From a virus: a DNA stretch of 64,000 bases. Below are positions 9,231-17,684 of this stretch, in pieces. The notes under the pieces are model-generated. The model was given only the letters and a program-made list of their open reading frames with translations, was not told the origin of the DNA and searched no databases. Each line of letters opens with the position of its first letter. The first letter of the stretch is position 1. The DNA lies in the IMG/VR virus record IMGVR_UViG_3300009158_000031, positions 124,001 through 188,000 of that record. The stretch is one strand, 5' to 3'. A program made the position numbers and the translations under genes.

Positions 9231-9449
9231 ATTAACGAAAATGTTTGGGCAGATATAACTAAATCAGCAAAACCTACTAAAGGTCCTTGGACTCTAGTAT
9301 CATCTGATAATAAAAAAGTTTTAGCCCAGAGCACAACTGATAATATACACATGCTTCCTGCTCATTTTGAATCACTGAAACTAAAATTTCCAAAATCAAG
9401 TATTCATATAGAAAGTGCTTCCGGTGAAGTAATTTGGAAAATGAAATAA
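9186..9449 (+). CDS. Tagged internal head protein (CTS family, 1st of series)
   Basis: An 87-residue protein starting MKNYINTFEEFLNES. The first ~14 residues match the T4 capsid-targeting sequence (as in IPIII, MKTYQEFIAE) followed by a psi-x-E prohead-protease site (LNE before S); a second site SINE lies four residues on. The remainder (WTLVSSDNKKVLAQSTTDN...) is a small domain with a repeated-strand look but no recognised family. By analogy to T4 internal proteins it would be placed in the prohead core, clipped, and possibly ejected with the DNA. Confidence 0.7.
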   Translation: MKNYINTFEEFLNESINENVWADITKSAKPTKGPWTLVSSDNKKVLAQSTTDNIHMLPAHFESLKLKFPKSSIHIESASGEVIWKMK

Positions 9450-9454
9450 TCAAT

Positions 9455-9910
9455 ATGAAAAATTACATAAACACATTTGAAGGTTTCTTAAATGAAGTTC
9501 GATTAAATGAAGATAAAATGCCGGTAGTTTCGGACTTTAAAGCTAACCCAACCGTATTGGATGGTGTTAAAATTAAAAACCTAGCCGAAGAAAATCCTGA
9601 ACAGGTGTTCATTATAAAGAAGGAATATGGCAAATGGCCTGATGATATACTTGCTAAATACAGCAAAACAGAAACTTCGATAACTGAATTTCTACCAATC
9701 GATAAATATGCTACAATGACAAAGTTAGAGTACTTAGGTTCTATGGCTGAAGTTATTGATATGATGTTCGGAGCTGACGAATGGCCACCAGCTAAACAGA
9801 AAGAACTTGCAAATGAACCATACTTATCTACTAATAAACAAGGAGAAGTTATAATAGATGTTCAACGAGGAAATATCAGTAAGTTTGTAAAATTAGCAGA
9901 AAAAAAGTAA
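9455..9910 (+). CDS. Tagged internal head protein (CTS family, 2nd)
   Basis: Start taken at 9455 rather than the in-frame ATG at 9434, because the tag MKNYINTFEGFLNE begins here and the upstream ATG overlaps the previous gene. 151 residues. LNE is followed by a second likely protease site RLNE five residues later. The body (MPVVSDFKANPTVLDGVKIKNLAEENPEQ...) is helical-beta, ends in lysines, and resembles no family I recognise. Next gene follows after 10 bases. Confidence 0.7.
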   Translation: MKNYINTFEGFLNEVRLNEDKMPVVSDFKANPTVLDGVKIKNLAEENPEQVFIIKKEYGKWPDDILAKYSKTETSITEFLPIDKYATMTKLEYLGSMAEVIDMMFGADEWPPAKQKELANEPYLSTNKQGEVIIDVQRGNISKFVKLAEKK

Positions 9911-9920
9911 TTTAACTAAT

Positions 9921-10526
9921 ATGAAAAATTACATAAACACATTTGAAGGCTTCTTAAATGAATCTAAATACAAAGGAAATATCTCAGGAGATTCTGCTGA
10001 ATATATTGCTAAAGAAATGTCACAATATGTTAAAGGCATAATTAAACAGCCTAATGATAATGTTACTTACTTCCATTTAAAAGATAAATCCGGCAAATCA
10101 AAAGTTATTAAAACCTTATTAGATGTTTATGGATTAGAAGCAGTAGATGGTGGAAATCAATTTTCTCCATCACCTACTATTAAATTTGATAACGATCAAC
10201 TTCTTGAATCCCTTAGATCAGGTCCTAATGATGCTAAAATATATCCCATTAAAAAAGGAAGTGATCCAGAAGATCTTCTTTCCGGTAGATCTAGAGGATC
10301 ATGGGTAAGTTCAAAAACCATTAATGATATATTAGACGTTTTTGGTAAGGAAATGACCATTTATAAAGGTGACGAAATCACAGAATTCCTTCAAGTTAAT
10401 AGCCGAGATAATAGTGACATATATAAAATAGTTAGACGAGATTTAAGAGGACCTAGAACGGTTGGTTATATCCCTTCATATTATCAGAATTTTGACCAAA
10501 CCGAAGAAATAAACAATACTCGTTAA
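9921..10526 (+). CDS. Tagged internal head protein (CTS family, 3rd)
   Basis: A 201-residue protein beginning MKNYINTFEGFLNES, with one predicted psi-x-E cut after residue 14. The mature part contains a KxDxSGKSKVIKTLLDVYGLEAV segment that suggests an alpha/beta domain, and a C-terminal half with GRSRGSWVSSKTINDIL. No known catalytic signature was found. It sits one base before the next tagged gene. Confidence 0.68.
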   Translation: MKNYINTFEGFLNESKYKGNISGDSAEYIAKEMSQYVKGIIKQPNDNVTYFHLKDKSGKSKVIKTLLDVYGLEAVDGGNQFSPSPTIKFDNDQLLESLRSGPNDAKIYPIKKGSDPEDLLSGRSRGSWVSSKTINDILDVFGKEMTIYKGDEITEFLQVNSRDNSDIYKIVRRDLRGPRTVGYIPSYYQNFDQTEEINNTR

Positions 10527-10527
10527 T

Positions 10528-11010
10528 ATGAAAAACCACATAAACACATTTGAAGGATTCTTAAATGAAGCTCGATTAAATGAAAGCAAACCTGCTATGA
10601 TGTACTATGTAGTAGCCAAGGATGTCATTAAGGATAGAAGACTTAAAGTATATCCTGAAAACATCGAAAGACTTTTGAACAACTTACAAGCAGACGGACA
10701 TTTATCATATGATGCAACGATAACATCAGATGCAAAGAAAGATATTGAAAACGCATTAGATAAGTTAGACTTGAAAGGGAATGAATTGCTTTCATATGCA
10801 AGAAAAGGCATGAAGTACGAAAGTGAAGATGTTAATGAAGCCAATCAAATTAAAGTTGGAACTTTTGTTAGATACAAAAAAGACGAAGATTTTACTGGTG
10901 GTAAGATCAAATCTATAAGTTCTGGTAAAGCAGAAATACATAATTGGGATGGTTCAACAACAGAACTTCCACTTAAAGATCTTGAATATATTGAGTCTTG
11001 GAATAATTAA
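10528..11010 (+). CDS. Tagged internal head protein (CTS family, 4th), two modules
   Basis: A 160-residue protein with tag MKNHINTFEGFLNEA, a second site RLNES, and a third site DVNEA near residue 107. The third site would split the product into a ~85-residue helical module and a ~53-residue C-terminal module. The C-terminal part (GTFVRYKKDEDFTGGKIKSI, GKAEIHNWDGSTTELPL) reads like a small SH3/KOW-type barrel. This is a small version of the polyprotein layout at 61434-62957. Confidence 0.7.
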   Translation: MKNHINTFEGFLNEARLNESKPAMMYYVVAKDVIKDRRLKVYPENIERLLNNLQADGHLSYDATITSDAKKDIENALDKLDLKGNELLSYARKGMKYESEDVNEANQIKVGTFVRYKKDEDFTGGKIKSISSGKAEIHNWDGSTTELPLKDLEYIESWNN

Positions 11011-11013
11011 AAT

Positions 11014-11421
11014 ATGAAACCTATCAAACTATATAAAGAGTTTATTAATGAGGCAAAAGACGTTGATTCGGCAATGAAGAAAATCGATGATTTGCCAAAA
11101 GGATCAACCTTTGAAGATGCCAAAAGAATAGATCGTATTTTTGATATCAGTAAACATAGTTGGAGTGAGGTTGTGGAAACTTTTGAAAAGAATCAAAAAT
11201 CCGCAAAGATTAAACCGATAAATATAAAAGACATACAAATAACTCAACCAAATATCCAGAGCAATAAAGTGAAAGCCATGATTGAGAAATTTGATAAATT
11301 ACCTACAATTAATGCAGTTCAATTTCCGGATGGAATATCCATATATGATGGACATCATCGTCTATTAACTGCTTGGTCAATAGGAGAAACACGAATCAAA
11401 GTTAATCTTGTAAAAATATGA
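11014..11421 (+). CDS. Tagged ParB/sulfiredoxin-like domain protein
   Basis: A 135-residue protein starting MKPIKLYKEFINEA (tag and INE cut). The C-terminal half has the ParB N-terminal/Srx-fold signature: INIKDIQITQ, then FPDGISIYDGHHRLLTAW near residue 109, where DGHHR is the nucleotide-binding box, then GETRIKVNLV. Members bind CTP or ATP or cleave DNA. A capsid-addressed member could act on phage or host DNA just after entry. The GHHR box is clear; the activity is inferred only. It overlaps the next start by 4 bases (ATGA). Confidence 0.7.
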   Translation: MKPIKLYKEFINEAKDVDSAMKKIDDLPKGSTFEDAKRIDRIFDISKHSWSEVVETFEKNQKSAKIKPINIKDIQITQPNIQSNKVKAMIEKFDKLPTINAVQFPDGISIYDGHHRLLTAWSIGETRIKVNLVKI

Positions 11422-11648
11422 AACACCTACACACATACAAAGAGTTCTTATTCGAGTCAACGATTTCCGAAATGAAGATAACTTCAGTTGGCGTTAAAGA
11501 GATTCTTAAGAAGCTTTATGACGATGCTAAACTTACAAAAGCATTACATTTTAAAAACTTCCGAGATGCACTCGATTCTATTCTTGGATATAGTCAAACG
11601 GAATTAGAAGAATTAGAAACAGAGATAAAAGAACTAGAGCACGCTTAA
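11418..11648 (+). CDS. Tagged internal head protein (CTS family, 6th)
   Basis: A 76-residue protein starting MKHLHTYKEFLFES; the predicted cut is after FLFE, a variant psi-x-E. The mature part is all-helical and ends in an acidic coiled-coil (ELEELETEIKELEH). It is translationally coupled to the preceding gene by the ATGA overlap. Function unknown. Confidence 0.65.
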   Translation: MKHLHTYKEFLFESTISEMKITSVGVKEILKKLYDDAKLTKALHFKNFRDALDSILGYSQTELEELETEIKELEHA

Positions 11649-11670
11649 GATAATTTAAAAAATAAAAAAC

Positions 11671-12501
11671 ATGAAACATACACAAACATTCAAAGAGTTC
11701 TTAAATGAACAAGAAGAGATACTTAATGAAGATAGTTCTCTTGCACTTATGGTAATACTGCAAGCGGCTATAGTTAATGGACTTCTAATAGGTCAAATGG
11801 CGGCTAGTGGTGGTGGAGATGGCTTTCATCCTATCGATGATTTAAAAGCTTGGTGGGCGAAACGTAAAAAAGATAAAGCTGTAAAAAGTATTGTTGATAA
11901 ATTAAAAGAAGATCCTGAAGTTTTAGCCTTTTTGAAAATGTCAAATTGGGCACAAAAAGGAAAATGGTATAAACTTATTGAACCTAAACTTAATGACGAA
12001 GAGAAAAAATATCTAAAAAGTATTTCAAGAACTCCATTTATGAATGAGGAAGTTAATGAAAATTCCGCAATCCTTCTTGATCTTTCTGATAAGCAGTTGG
12101 CACTTTCTATAAAGGCTAAATTACCAGCCAAGTATAAAAAAGATACGAAGACTTTAATATACAATGCTCCATATTCAATGGTTTCTCATGGTGCTAAACT
12201 TACAAACCTTCCAACTCCTTCACGAGTATATCAATTGGAAAAAATGAATGAAACTTATAGAGGATCTGATAATTGGATATCTTTATCTTCATTAGCTATT
12301 GTACAAGATACAACCAATCAAGTTACTTTTGTAATTGTATATGAAGAATTTGATCCAATTCAATTTGATGAAATAAAATCAAATAAAGATTTGTACAAAG
12401 AAGAGGATTATAAAGACGAAAAAGATTTGCTTAAAAAGATGCAAACTTGGTTTGCTTATTCTGAAAAGGTCTTTAAAGAAGTAATAGAAGATCACTCATA
12501 A
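11671..12501 (+). CDS. Tagged head protein with membrane-like segment, two modules
   Basis: A 276-residue protein starting MKHTQTFKEFLNEQ with a second site ILNE. Residues ~24-46 (LALMVILQAAIVNGLLIGQMAA) are a long hydrophobic stretch, unusual for a capsid-internal protein and suggestive of membrane insertion after ejection. A further site EEVNE near residue 130 would release a C-terminal ~145-residue domain (DLSDKQLALSIKAKLP..., FVIVYEEFDPIQFDE). No family recognised. Confidence 0.66.
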   Translation: MKHTQTFKEFLNEQEEILNEDSSLALMVILQAAIVNGLLIGQMAASGGGDGFHPIDDLKAWWAKRKKDKAVKSIVDKLKEDPEVLAFLKMSNWAQKGKWYKLIEPKLNDEEKKYLKSISRTPFMNEEVNENSAILLDLSDKQLALSIKAKLPAKYKKDTKTLIYNAPYSMVSHGAKLTNLPTPSRVYQLEKMNETYRGSDNWISLSSLAIVQDTTNQVTFVIVYEEFDPIQFDEIKSNKDLYKEEDYKDEKDLLKKMQTWFAYSEKVFKEVIEDHS

Positions 12502-12512
12502 AAAAACATAAT

Positions 12513-12989
12513 ATGAAACATATACTCACATTCAAAAACTTCTTAAACGAGGAAAGAGTTTATGGAATGTTCAATGATTCTCAAGGAAAACCATCTAAAC
12601 TTTCACAAGAGATTTTAGATATTTGTCTAAAAGCACTACCTAAATATGTAATAGATAATATTGAATCAGTTGAAGCTTCCGGTTATTCTAAGACAAATTT
12701 AGCATCACCTCCTACGGTTAGTAATAAAGGTCAATCAAGAGGTGAAAATGATTATACGACTATTGTTCTAATATTCAAAAATCCAATGGGAAAATCTAAA
12801 ACAACTGAATTGACGGTTGGATTAAGAAAAAGAACTTCTGGACCAGGAACTGGTTATCTTGCGGTTAAACCTACTGCAAATGGTCATTATGTTTTACCTG
12901 AACATAGTGCCGCAATTGAATTTTATGATGCAGCGCCTGAAAGTTTAGCGGATTTATATAAGAGTACACTAGAAAAATTAATGAAATAA
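12513..12989 (+). CDS. Tagged internal head protein (CTS family, 8th)
   Basis: A 158-residue protein starting MKHILTFKNFLNEE. The mature part has a loop rich in Gly/Ser (SNKGQSRGEND), then a strand pair TTIVLIFKNPMGKSKTTELTVGLR and a C-terminal helix. No recognised domain. Its tag-coding DNA is almost identical to that of the gene at 13355. Confidence 0.66.
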   Translation: MKHILTFKNFLNEERVYGMFNDSQGKPSKLSQEILDICLKALPKYVIDNIESVEASGYSKTNLASPPTVSNKGQSRGENDYTTIVLIFKNPMGKSKTTELTVGLRKRTSGPGTGYLAVKPTANGHYVLPEHSAAIEFYDAAPESLADLYKSTLEKLMK

Positions 12990-12990
12990 T

Positions 12991-13353
12991 ATGAAACATA
13001 TACCAACATTCGATAATTTCCTAAATGAAGGAACCATCATGATTTTTCACTACTCAAAGAAATCTTCAGAGATTGATGGTGACGTGAAAGAATTACAGAA
13101 GAAAGCTCAAGAATTTATTAAAATCGCAAGAGACAAAGATTACAATATATCTTCTAACGATTCCGTACTTTATTTTCCAAATTTTAAATGGGCAGGAGGT
13201 AAACAAATCTTTGGACCATCATTAGGTATTAAAGCAGGATCAGAAACAATGCTAATTAATCCAATAGGCTCTGATAAAATAATCAAGATTAGCGAAGGCT
13301 TGCTTGTTCGTTTTGTAAAAGACGGCAGAATCGAATCATATAATTTATACTAA
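12991..13353 (+). CDS. Tagged internal head protein (CTS family, 9th)
   Basis: A 120-residue protein starting MKHIPTFDNFLNEG. The remainder is alpha/beta with DYNISSNDSVLYFPNF and a strand-rich C terminus; no catalytic motif recognised. It starts one base after the preceding stop and is followed one base later by the next tagged gene. Confidence 0.65.
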   Translation: MKHIPTFDNFLNEGTIMIFHYSKKSSEIDGDVKELQKKAQEFIKIARDKDYNISSNDSVLYFPNFKWAGGKQIFGPSLGIKAGSETMLINPIGSDKIIKISEGLLVRFVKDGRIESYNLY

Positions 13354-13354
13354 T

Positions 13355-13603
13355 ATGAAACATATACTCACATTCAAAAACTTCTTAAATGAAGGATTCA
13401 AGAAACCTTATAGCGAAAAAATGAGCCTTGAGGATTTTTCTGCTATAGAAGTTGGAAGTGAGGTTCTTTATGCTGGAGCAACTTACGAAGTGGTTAACAA
13501 CGATGGTGCAACTCTTCAATTAAAACCGGCTAAAGGTGCTAATGGTAAAGCGACTAAAGTTAATTTCTCAATGTTTAATGTTGCTGGAGCAATCCGCGAT
13601 TAG
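13355..13603 (+). CDS. Tagged internal head protein (CTS family, 10th)
   Basis: An 82-residue protein starting MKHILTFKNFLNEG. The mature ~68 residues (VGSEVLYAGATYEVVNNDGATLQLKP) look like a small SH3-like beta barrel. It is the last of ten consecutive tagged genes; an 85-base gap with no gene separates it from the sugar operon. Confidence 0.66.
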   Translation: MKHILTFKNFLNEGFKKPYSEKMSLEDFSAIEVGSEVLYAGATYEVVNNDGATLQLKPAKGANGKATKVNFSMFNVAGAIRD

Positions 13604-13688
13604 TTGAATCTTCATAAATTTCAAATCATATAATTAAAATTATAAGTCTAAGGATATGATCTGCTTATAGTAAAAAATATCATATGTT

Positions 13689-15050
13689 TTGAAATTAAGA
13701 CAAGGGTTATTATTCCTAAAATCTCTACACACAAGATCTAAATCCGATGAAGAAGTTCTTCAATGGATAGAATCTAGACGATCATTAGTTAAGCACACGA
13801 TTCAACAAATCGATCTTAATAAGCTAAATGGTTGGAATTTCTACGATCATAAGATAGAACATACTTCTGGTAAATTTTATCAGATTCATATTAGACGCAA
13901 TGAGTTAGATGGAAGGATTTGGGATCAACCAATAATCAATCAACCCGAAATTGGTATTCTTGGATTTATTACCAAACAAATCGATGACGTACTTCATTTT
14001 CTAGTTCAAGCTAAAATTGAACCAGGAAATATCAATATCGTTCAGTTATCACCAACCGTACAATCAACTAAAAGTAATTTCACTAAAGTTCATGGTGGTG
14101 CATTAACACCCTTTGTAGAATATTTCTTAAAAGGAGAATCTAGAATTTTAGTAGATCAACTACAATCCGAACAATCTAGTAGGTTCTTTCAAAAACGTAA
14201 TCGCAATATTATTATAGAAGTTGAAGATGAGTTATCTCATGAAAATTATTTATGGATGACTCTTGGAGATCTTGTTGCATTAACTAGATATCCTAATACT
14301 GTCAATATGGATAGTCGAACCGTTTTAAGTTGTATTCACTTTGGTTCATATTCATTTGAACATCTAGAACTAAGAGATTTTCTTGGTGGAATTTCACATG
14401 ATTCTGCTTGGATAGATTCACTACTTCGTAAAGATGTATATCAAAAATCCCATCCAGAAATTCTTTCATTAATTACCGATCTTAAATTTAGAAGAGAAGC
14501 TTTGACTAGGTTAATTTATCTTTCAGAATCACATGATTGGAATTTGATTGATGGTAAGATTGTTCATAAAGATGAAAAATATTTTGATGTAGTAGGTTAT
14601 CGAATATTTATTGAAAATCGAGAATCCGCTCAATGGGATCAACCTTTAATCCGACCTAAATCTACTGGAATATGTTGTTTCTTTGCTCGTAAATTTGAAG
14701 GAGTATTTCACTTACTAGTTCAGCTAAAAGATGAGATTGGATCTTTTGATGGTGTTGAAATGGCACCAACTATTCAAATGTCTGAAGAGAATTTAGATCT
14801 ATCGCCTTTCTTTGAATCGTATCAAAGACTAATAAATACAGATTCGGTTTTATTTGATGTTATGCAATCCGAAGAAGGAGGAAGATTTTATCAAGAACAA
14901 AACCGAAATATTATCATAGAAGTTAATGAAGAACTGGAACTTCCAAGAAATTATATTTGGATGACTCTTAATCAACTTAAAACATTCTTACAATATAACA
15001 ATTACGTAAATATTCAAACACGTTCAATTATGTCATCTTTACCTCTATGA
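13689..15050 (+). CDS. NDP-hexose 2,3-dehydratase
   Basis: A 453-residue protein of the TylX3/SpnO/EvaA-type family, which removes the C2 hydroxyl of an NDP-4-keto-6-deoxyhexose as the first step to 2-deoxysugars. It has the typical two tandem homologous halves. The N half shows WDQPII, HFLVQAKIEPGN, PTVQSTKSN, LQSEQSSRFFQKRNRN and NMDSRTVLS; the C half repeats WDQPLI, HLLVQLKDEIG, MQSEEGGRFYQEQNRN. The start is a TTG, because an upstream TAA at 13671 leaves no ATG; the ATG at 13684 is out of frame and stops after two codons. It overlaps the next gene by 4 bases. Very unusual for a phage. The NDP-sugar precursor genes are not in this window. Confidence 0.9.
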   Translation: MKLRQGLLFLKSLHTRSKSDEEVLQWIESRRSLVKHTIQQIDLNKLNGWNFYDHKIEHTSGKFYQIHIRRNELDGRIWDQPIINQPEIGILGFITKQIDDVLHFLVQAKIEPGNINIVQLSPTVQSTKSNFTKVHGGALTPFVEYFLKGESRILVDQLQSEQSSRFFQKRNRNIIIEVEDELSHENYLWMTLGDLVALTRYPNTVNMDSRTVLSCIHFGSYSFEHLELRDFLGGISHDSAWIDSLLRKDVYQKSHPEILSLITDLKFRREALTRLIYLSESHDWNLIDGKIVHKDEKYFDVVGYRIFIENRESAQWDQPLIRPKSTGICCFFARKFEGVFHLLVQLKDEIGSFDGVEMAPTIQMSEENLDLSPFFESYQRLINTDSVLFDVMQSEEGGRFYQEQNRNIIIEVNEELELPRNYIWMTLNQLKTFLQYNNYVNIQTRSIMSSLPL

Positions 15051-16000
15051 AAGTAGCTATTCTAAATTGTTCAGATATTGCAAAACGAAGAATGATTCCG
15101 GCATTTCAGGCAATACCTGAAGTTGAAGTTTCTATCGTATGTAGCCGAGATATTCGTAGAGCTAAACAATATGCTGAAGAATTTGGAATCCCAAAATATA
15201 CGGATAATCCAGATGAAATTATTGGAGTTGATCTAGTTTATATTTCATCTCCTCCATCTGAACATTTTGATGCGATTAAAACATTTATAAAGAGAAAAAT
15301 TAATATTCTTTGCGAAAAATCTCTTACCATAGATGCATATCAAACAACCTATCTAATTAATCTAGCCGATAAACAAGGAGTTCTTATACAAGAAAATTAT
15401 GGATTTCCTTTTCATACTCAGTGGAAATGGATAAAAGAAAACCTAAATAAAATAGGAGATCTTCTTTACATAAGAAGTGGATTTGAATTTCCTCCAAGAA
15501 ATACCGAAACAGATTTTCGTTACAAATCTGCTCTCGGTGGTGGTGCTCTTTTCGATGCCGGTGGATATCCTATTAAATTAGCCTCTTTATTATTGGGAAC
15601 TCCTCAAAAACTTGATGCAGTTACTCATATATCAAAATCACTTGATATTGATCTTTCTGGAAGAACATTTATTATTGATGAAACTGGAAAATCTGCATTT
15701 TTAACTTGGAGTTTTGAATCTACTTATCGTTGTGATGTAGAAATTGTAGGAACTCAAGGAACAATTAAAGCTGGTAAGATATTTACTCCTAGAATTGATG
15801 AACATGTTGAAGTGTCAATTTCACTTATTGGAGAGCCGGTAGAAAGACAACAATTTGTTTGCGATCATTTCGTTGAACTTATTCGAGATTTTATAAATAG
15901 AATAAAGATTAAAGATAACTCTCATCATAAAAGTATATTAAAACAATCAAAATGGCAAACATATGTATCGTCTACTAGTATCAGAACCTTCACTAACTAA
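15047..16000 (+). CDS. Gfo/Idh/MocA oxidoreductase (probable sugar 3-ketoreductase)
   Basis: A 317-residue NAD(P)-dependent oxidoreductase. The Rossmann start is MKVAILNCSDIAKRRMIPAF, with a degenerate glycine loop; the family signature EKP appears as CEKSLT near residue 95, and GGGALFDAGGYPI matches the conserved substrate-domain motif. In deoxysugar pathways such enzymes (SpnN, TylC1 type) reduce the 3-keto product of the 2,3-dehydratase, which is the gene just upstream, so this role is likely. It overlaps the next gene by 38 bases. Confidence 0.85.
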   Translation: MKVAILNCSDIAKRRMIPAFQAIPEVEVSIVCSRDIRRAKQYAEEFGIPKYTDNPDEIIGVDLVYISSPPSEHFDAIKTFIKRKINILCEKSLTIDAYQTTYLINLADKQGVLIQENYGFPFHTQWKWIKENLNKIGDLLYIRSGFEFPPRNTETDFRYKSALGGGALFDAGGYPIKLASLLLGTPQKLDAVTHISKSLDIDLSGRTFIIDETGKSAFLTWSFESTYRCDVEIVGTQGTIKAGKIFTPRIDEHVEVSISLIGEPVERQQFVCDHFVELIRDFINRIKIKDNSHHKSILKQSKWQTYVSSTSIRTFTN

Positions 16001-17045
16001 CTTCGAAGAATTTGCAAATATTGCAAAAGAAGTTTGGGCAAGTGGAATCCTAACGCACAATGGACCTAAGGTCAAAGAACTCGAACATCGGTTAAAAGAA
16101 CAATGGCAGATACCTCATCTATCATTAGTTACAAATGGAACTATTGCACTTGAAGTTGCAATGAGAGCTCTAGAACTTCCTAAAGGAAGTGAAATTATTA
16201 CAACTCCATTTACCTGGATTGCAACTGCATCAGCTATTCAATGGCAAGATTATGAACCTATTTTTGTTGACGTTGATCCAAATACTCTTAATATAGATCC
16301 GGCTAAAATTGAAGAAAAAATAACAGATAGAACATCTGCTATTTTAGCGGTTCATGTATTCTCGAATCCATGTGATGTAGATTCTATTCAAGAAATTGCA
16401 GATCGTCGAGGTCTACGAGTTATTTATGATGGTGCTCATGCAGTTGGTGTAAAATATAAAGGAGTAGATCTTTCTCAATTCGGTGATATTACAACTCATT
16501 CATATCATGCAACTAAAATTTATAATAGTGGAGAAGGTGGATCGATTATTACTAGAAATCCAGAGTTAGCTAAAAGAATTGATCGTCTTCGCTTCTTTGG
16601 ACATAATGAAAAGAAAGATATTGTACATGAAGGAACTAATGCTAAAATGCATGAAATCTCTGCTGCAATTGGATTAGCTAATTTAAAAATGTTACCTAAA
16701 ACAATTATGCATAGAAAACTTTTAACTCTTATGTATAAACATAGAATGGAAGGTTTACCGGTTAGATATCAAGCAATCAGCAACGACTCTTATAATTTTT
16801 CATATTTCCCCATCATATTTGAAACAGAAGAACAATGTCTTAAAGTGTATGCGGCATTAGATGCTATTAAAATTATGCCTCGTAGATATTTCTATCCATC
16901 AGTTAACGAATTCAAAATCTTTGATCCTCAATCATGTCCTATTAGCGAAGATATTTCTAGACGAATTCTTTGTCTACCATGTCACGATGGTGTGAAGCTT
17001 ATGGATGTCGATGAAATCTCACACACAATAATCAAAACTTTCTAA
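15963..17045 (+). CDS. DegT/DnrJ/EryC1 sugar aminotransferase
   Basis: A 360-residue PLP-dependent aminotransferase. It shows the fold's N-terminal VTNGTIALEVAMRAL, TTPFTWIATASAI, the D-x-A-H PLP-ring motif (YDGAHAVGVKY) and the Schiff-base lysine in SYHATKIYNSGEGGSI. These enzymes install an amino group on an NDP-keto-sugar. With a 2,3-dehydratase, a reductase and an acyltransferase alongside, the product is probably an N-acylated amino-deoxyhexose. Contrast the second DegT-fold gene at 51535, which lacks the lysine. Confidence 0.92.
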   Translation: MYRLLVSEPSLTNFEEFANIAKEVWASGILTHNGPKVKELEHRLKEQWQIPHLSLVTNGTIALEVAMRALELPKGSEIITTPFTWIATASAIQWQDYEPIFVDVDPNTLNIDPAKIEEKITDRTSAILAVHVFSNPCDVDSIQEIADRRGLRVIYDGAHAVGVKYKGVDLSQFGDITTHSYHATKIYNSGEGGSIITRNPELAKRIDRLRFFGHNEKKDIVHEGTNAKMHEISAAIGLANLKMLPKTIMHRKLLTLMYKHRMEGLPVRYQAISNDSYNFSYFPIIFETEEQCLKVYAALDAIKIMPRRYFYPSVNEFKIFDPQSCPISEDISRRILCLPCHDGVKLMDVDEISHTIIKTF

Positions 17046-17046
17046 G

Positions 17047-17661
17047 ATGCATGTAGTTATTGGAGCTAATGGATTAGCTAAACAAGTACTTCCTTTATAC
17101 GACGCAAATCCTAGAGTTATCTTCTTTGATGATACTGAAAATGCAGGAGAGAACCTATATGAACATAAAATTGCACATGATCTTAAATGGGTAAAAGAGT
17201 ATACGTCAATTGGCGAGACAGTAAATTTCTCAATTTGTATAGGAAATCCTAAATGGCGTGAGTATTTTTATTATCTTCTGGTTGATATGGGAGCCACACC
17301 AATTAATATCTTATCGGAATTATCCTCCATTCAAGAGAGATCCGAGATTGACACAGGGAATATCTTTTTAGACTACACTTTAGTAGAAACCGATGTAAAA
17401 ATTGGAAAAGGAAACCTTATAAATTGCTATGCCGGTTTATTTCATGATTCTCAAATAGGAGATTTTAATGAGATTATGCCAGGAGCTAAAATTCTAGGAG
17501 GAGCTAAAATAGGTAACTCTTGTAGAATAGGAACGAATGCAACAATTCTTCCACAAATACATATTTGCTCGAATGTAGTAATTGGAGCTGGAGCAGTGGT
17601 TACTAAAAATATTACTGAACCAGGAACATATATTGGAATTCCTGCAAGGAAGCAAGGATAA
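17047..17661 (+). CDS. Sugar N/O-acyltransferase, PglD-like left-handed beta-helix
   Basis: A 204-residue protein with an N-terminal Rossmann-like segment (MHVVIGANGLAKQV) and C-terminal hexapeptide repeats (VKIGKGNLINCYAGLFHDSQIG, AKIGNSCRIGTNATI, VVIGAGAVVTKNI), ending in the characteristic GTYIGIPARK. PglD-type enzymes acetylate UDP- or dTDP-amino-sugars at the new amino group. It follows the aminotransferase by one base and most likely completes the sugar. Confidence 0.88.
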   Translation: MHVVIGANGLAKQVLPLYDANPRVIFFDDTENAGENLYEHKIAHDLKWVKEYTSIGETVNFSICIGNPKWREYFYYLLVDMGATPINILSELSSIQERSEIDTGNIFLDYTLVETDVKIGKGNLINCYAGLFHDSQIGDFNEIMPGAKILGGAKIGNSCRIGTNATILPQIHICSNVVIGAGAVVTKNITEPGTYIGIPARKQG

Positions 17662-17674
17662 ATAACAAAATACA
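17657..17674 (+). promoter_or_regulatory. Late-type promoter element (GGATAAATAACAAAATAC)
   Basis: An ATAAATA core overlapping the end of the acyltransferase gene, about 20 bases before the tagged glycosyltransferase. It suggests the latter can be transcribed with virion genes. Confidence 0.4.
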
Positions 17675-17684
17675 ACATATATTA

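Noticed and set aside
9186-13395. Short repeats at regular intervals, considered as a CRISPR-like array
   Set aside because: Each repeat is the 5' end of a coding sequence in frame, with 250-830 bases of distinct coding DNA between; spacer lengths are not uniform.
15963-17045. Considering this DegT-family gene as a second 3-dehydratase like the one at 51535
   Set aside because: SYHATKIYNSGEGG keeps the PLP lysine, so it is an ordinary sugar aminotransferase.
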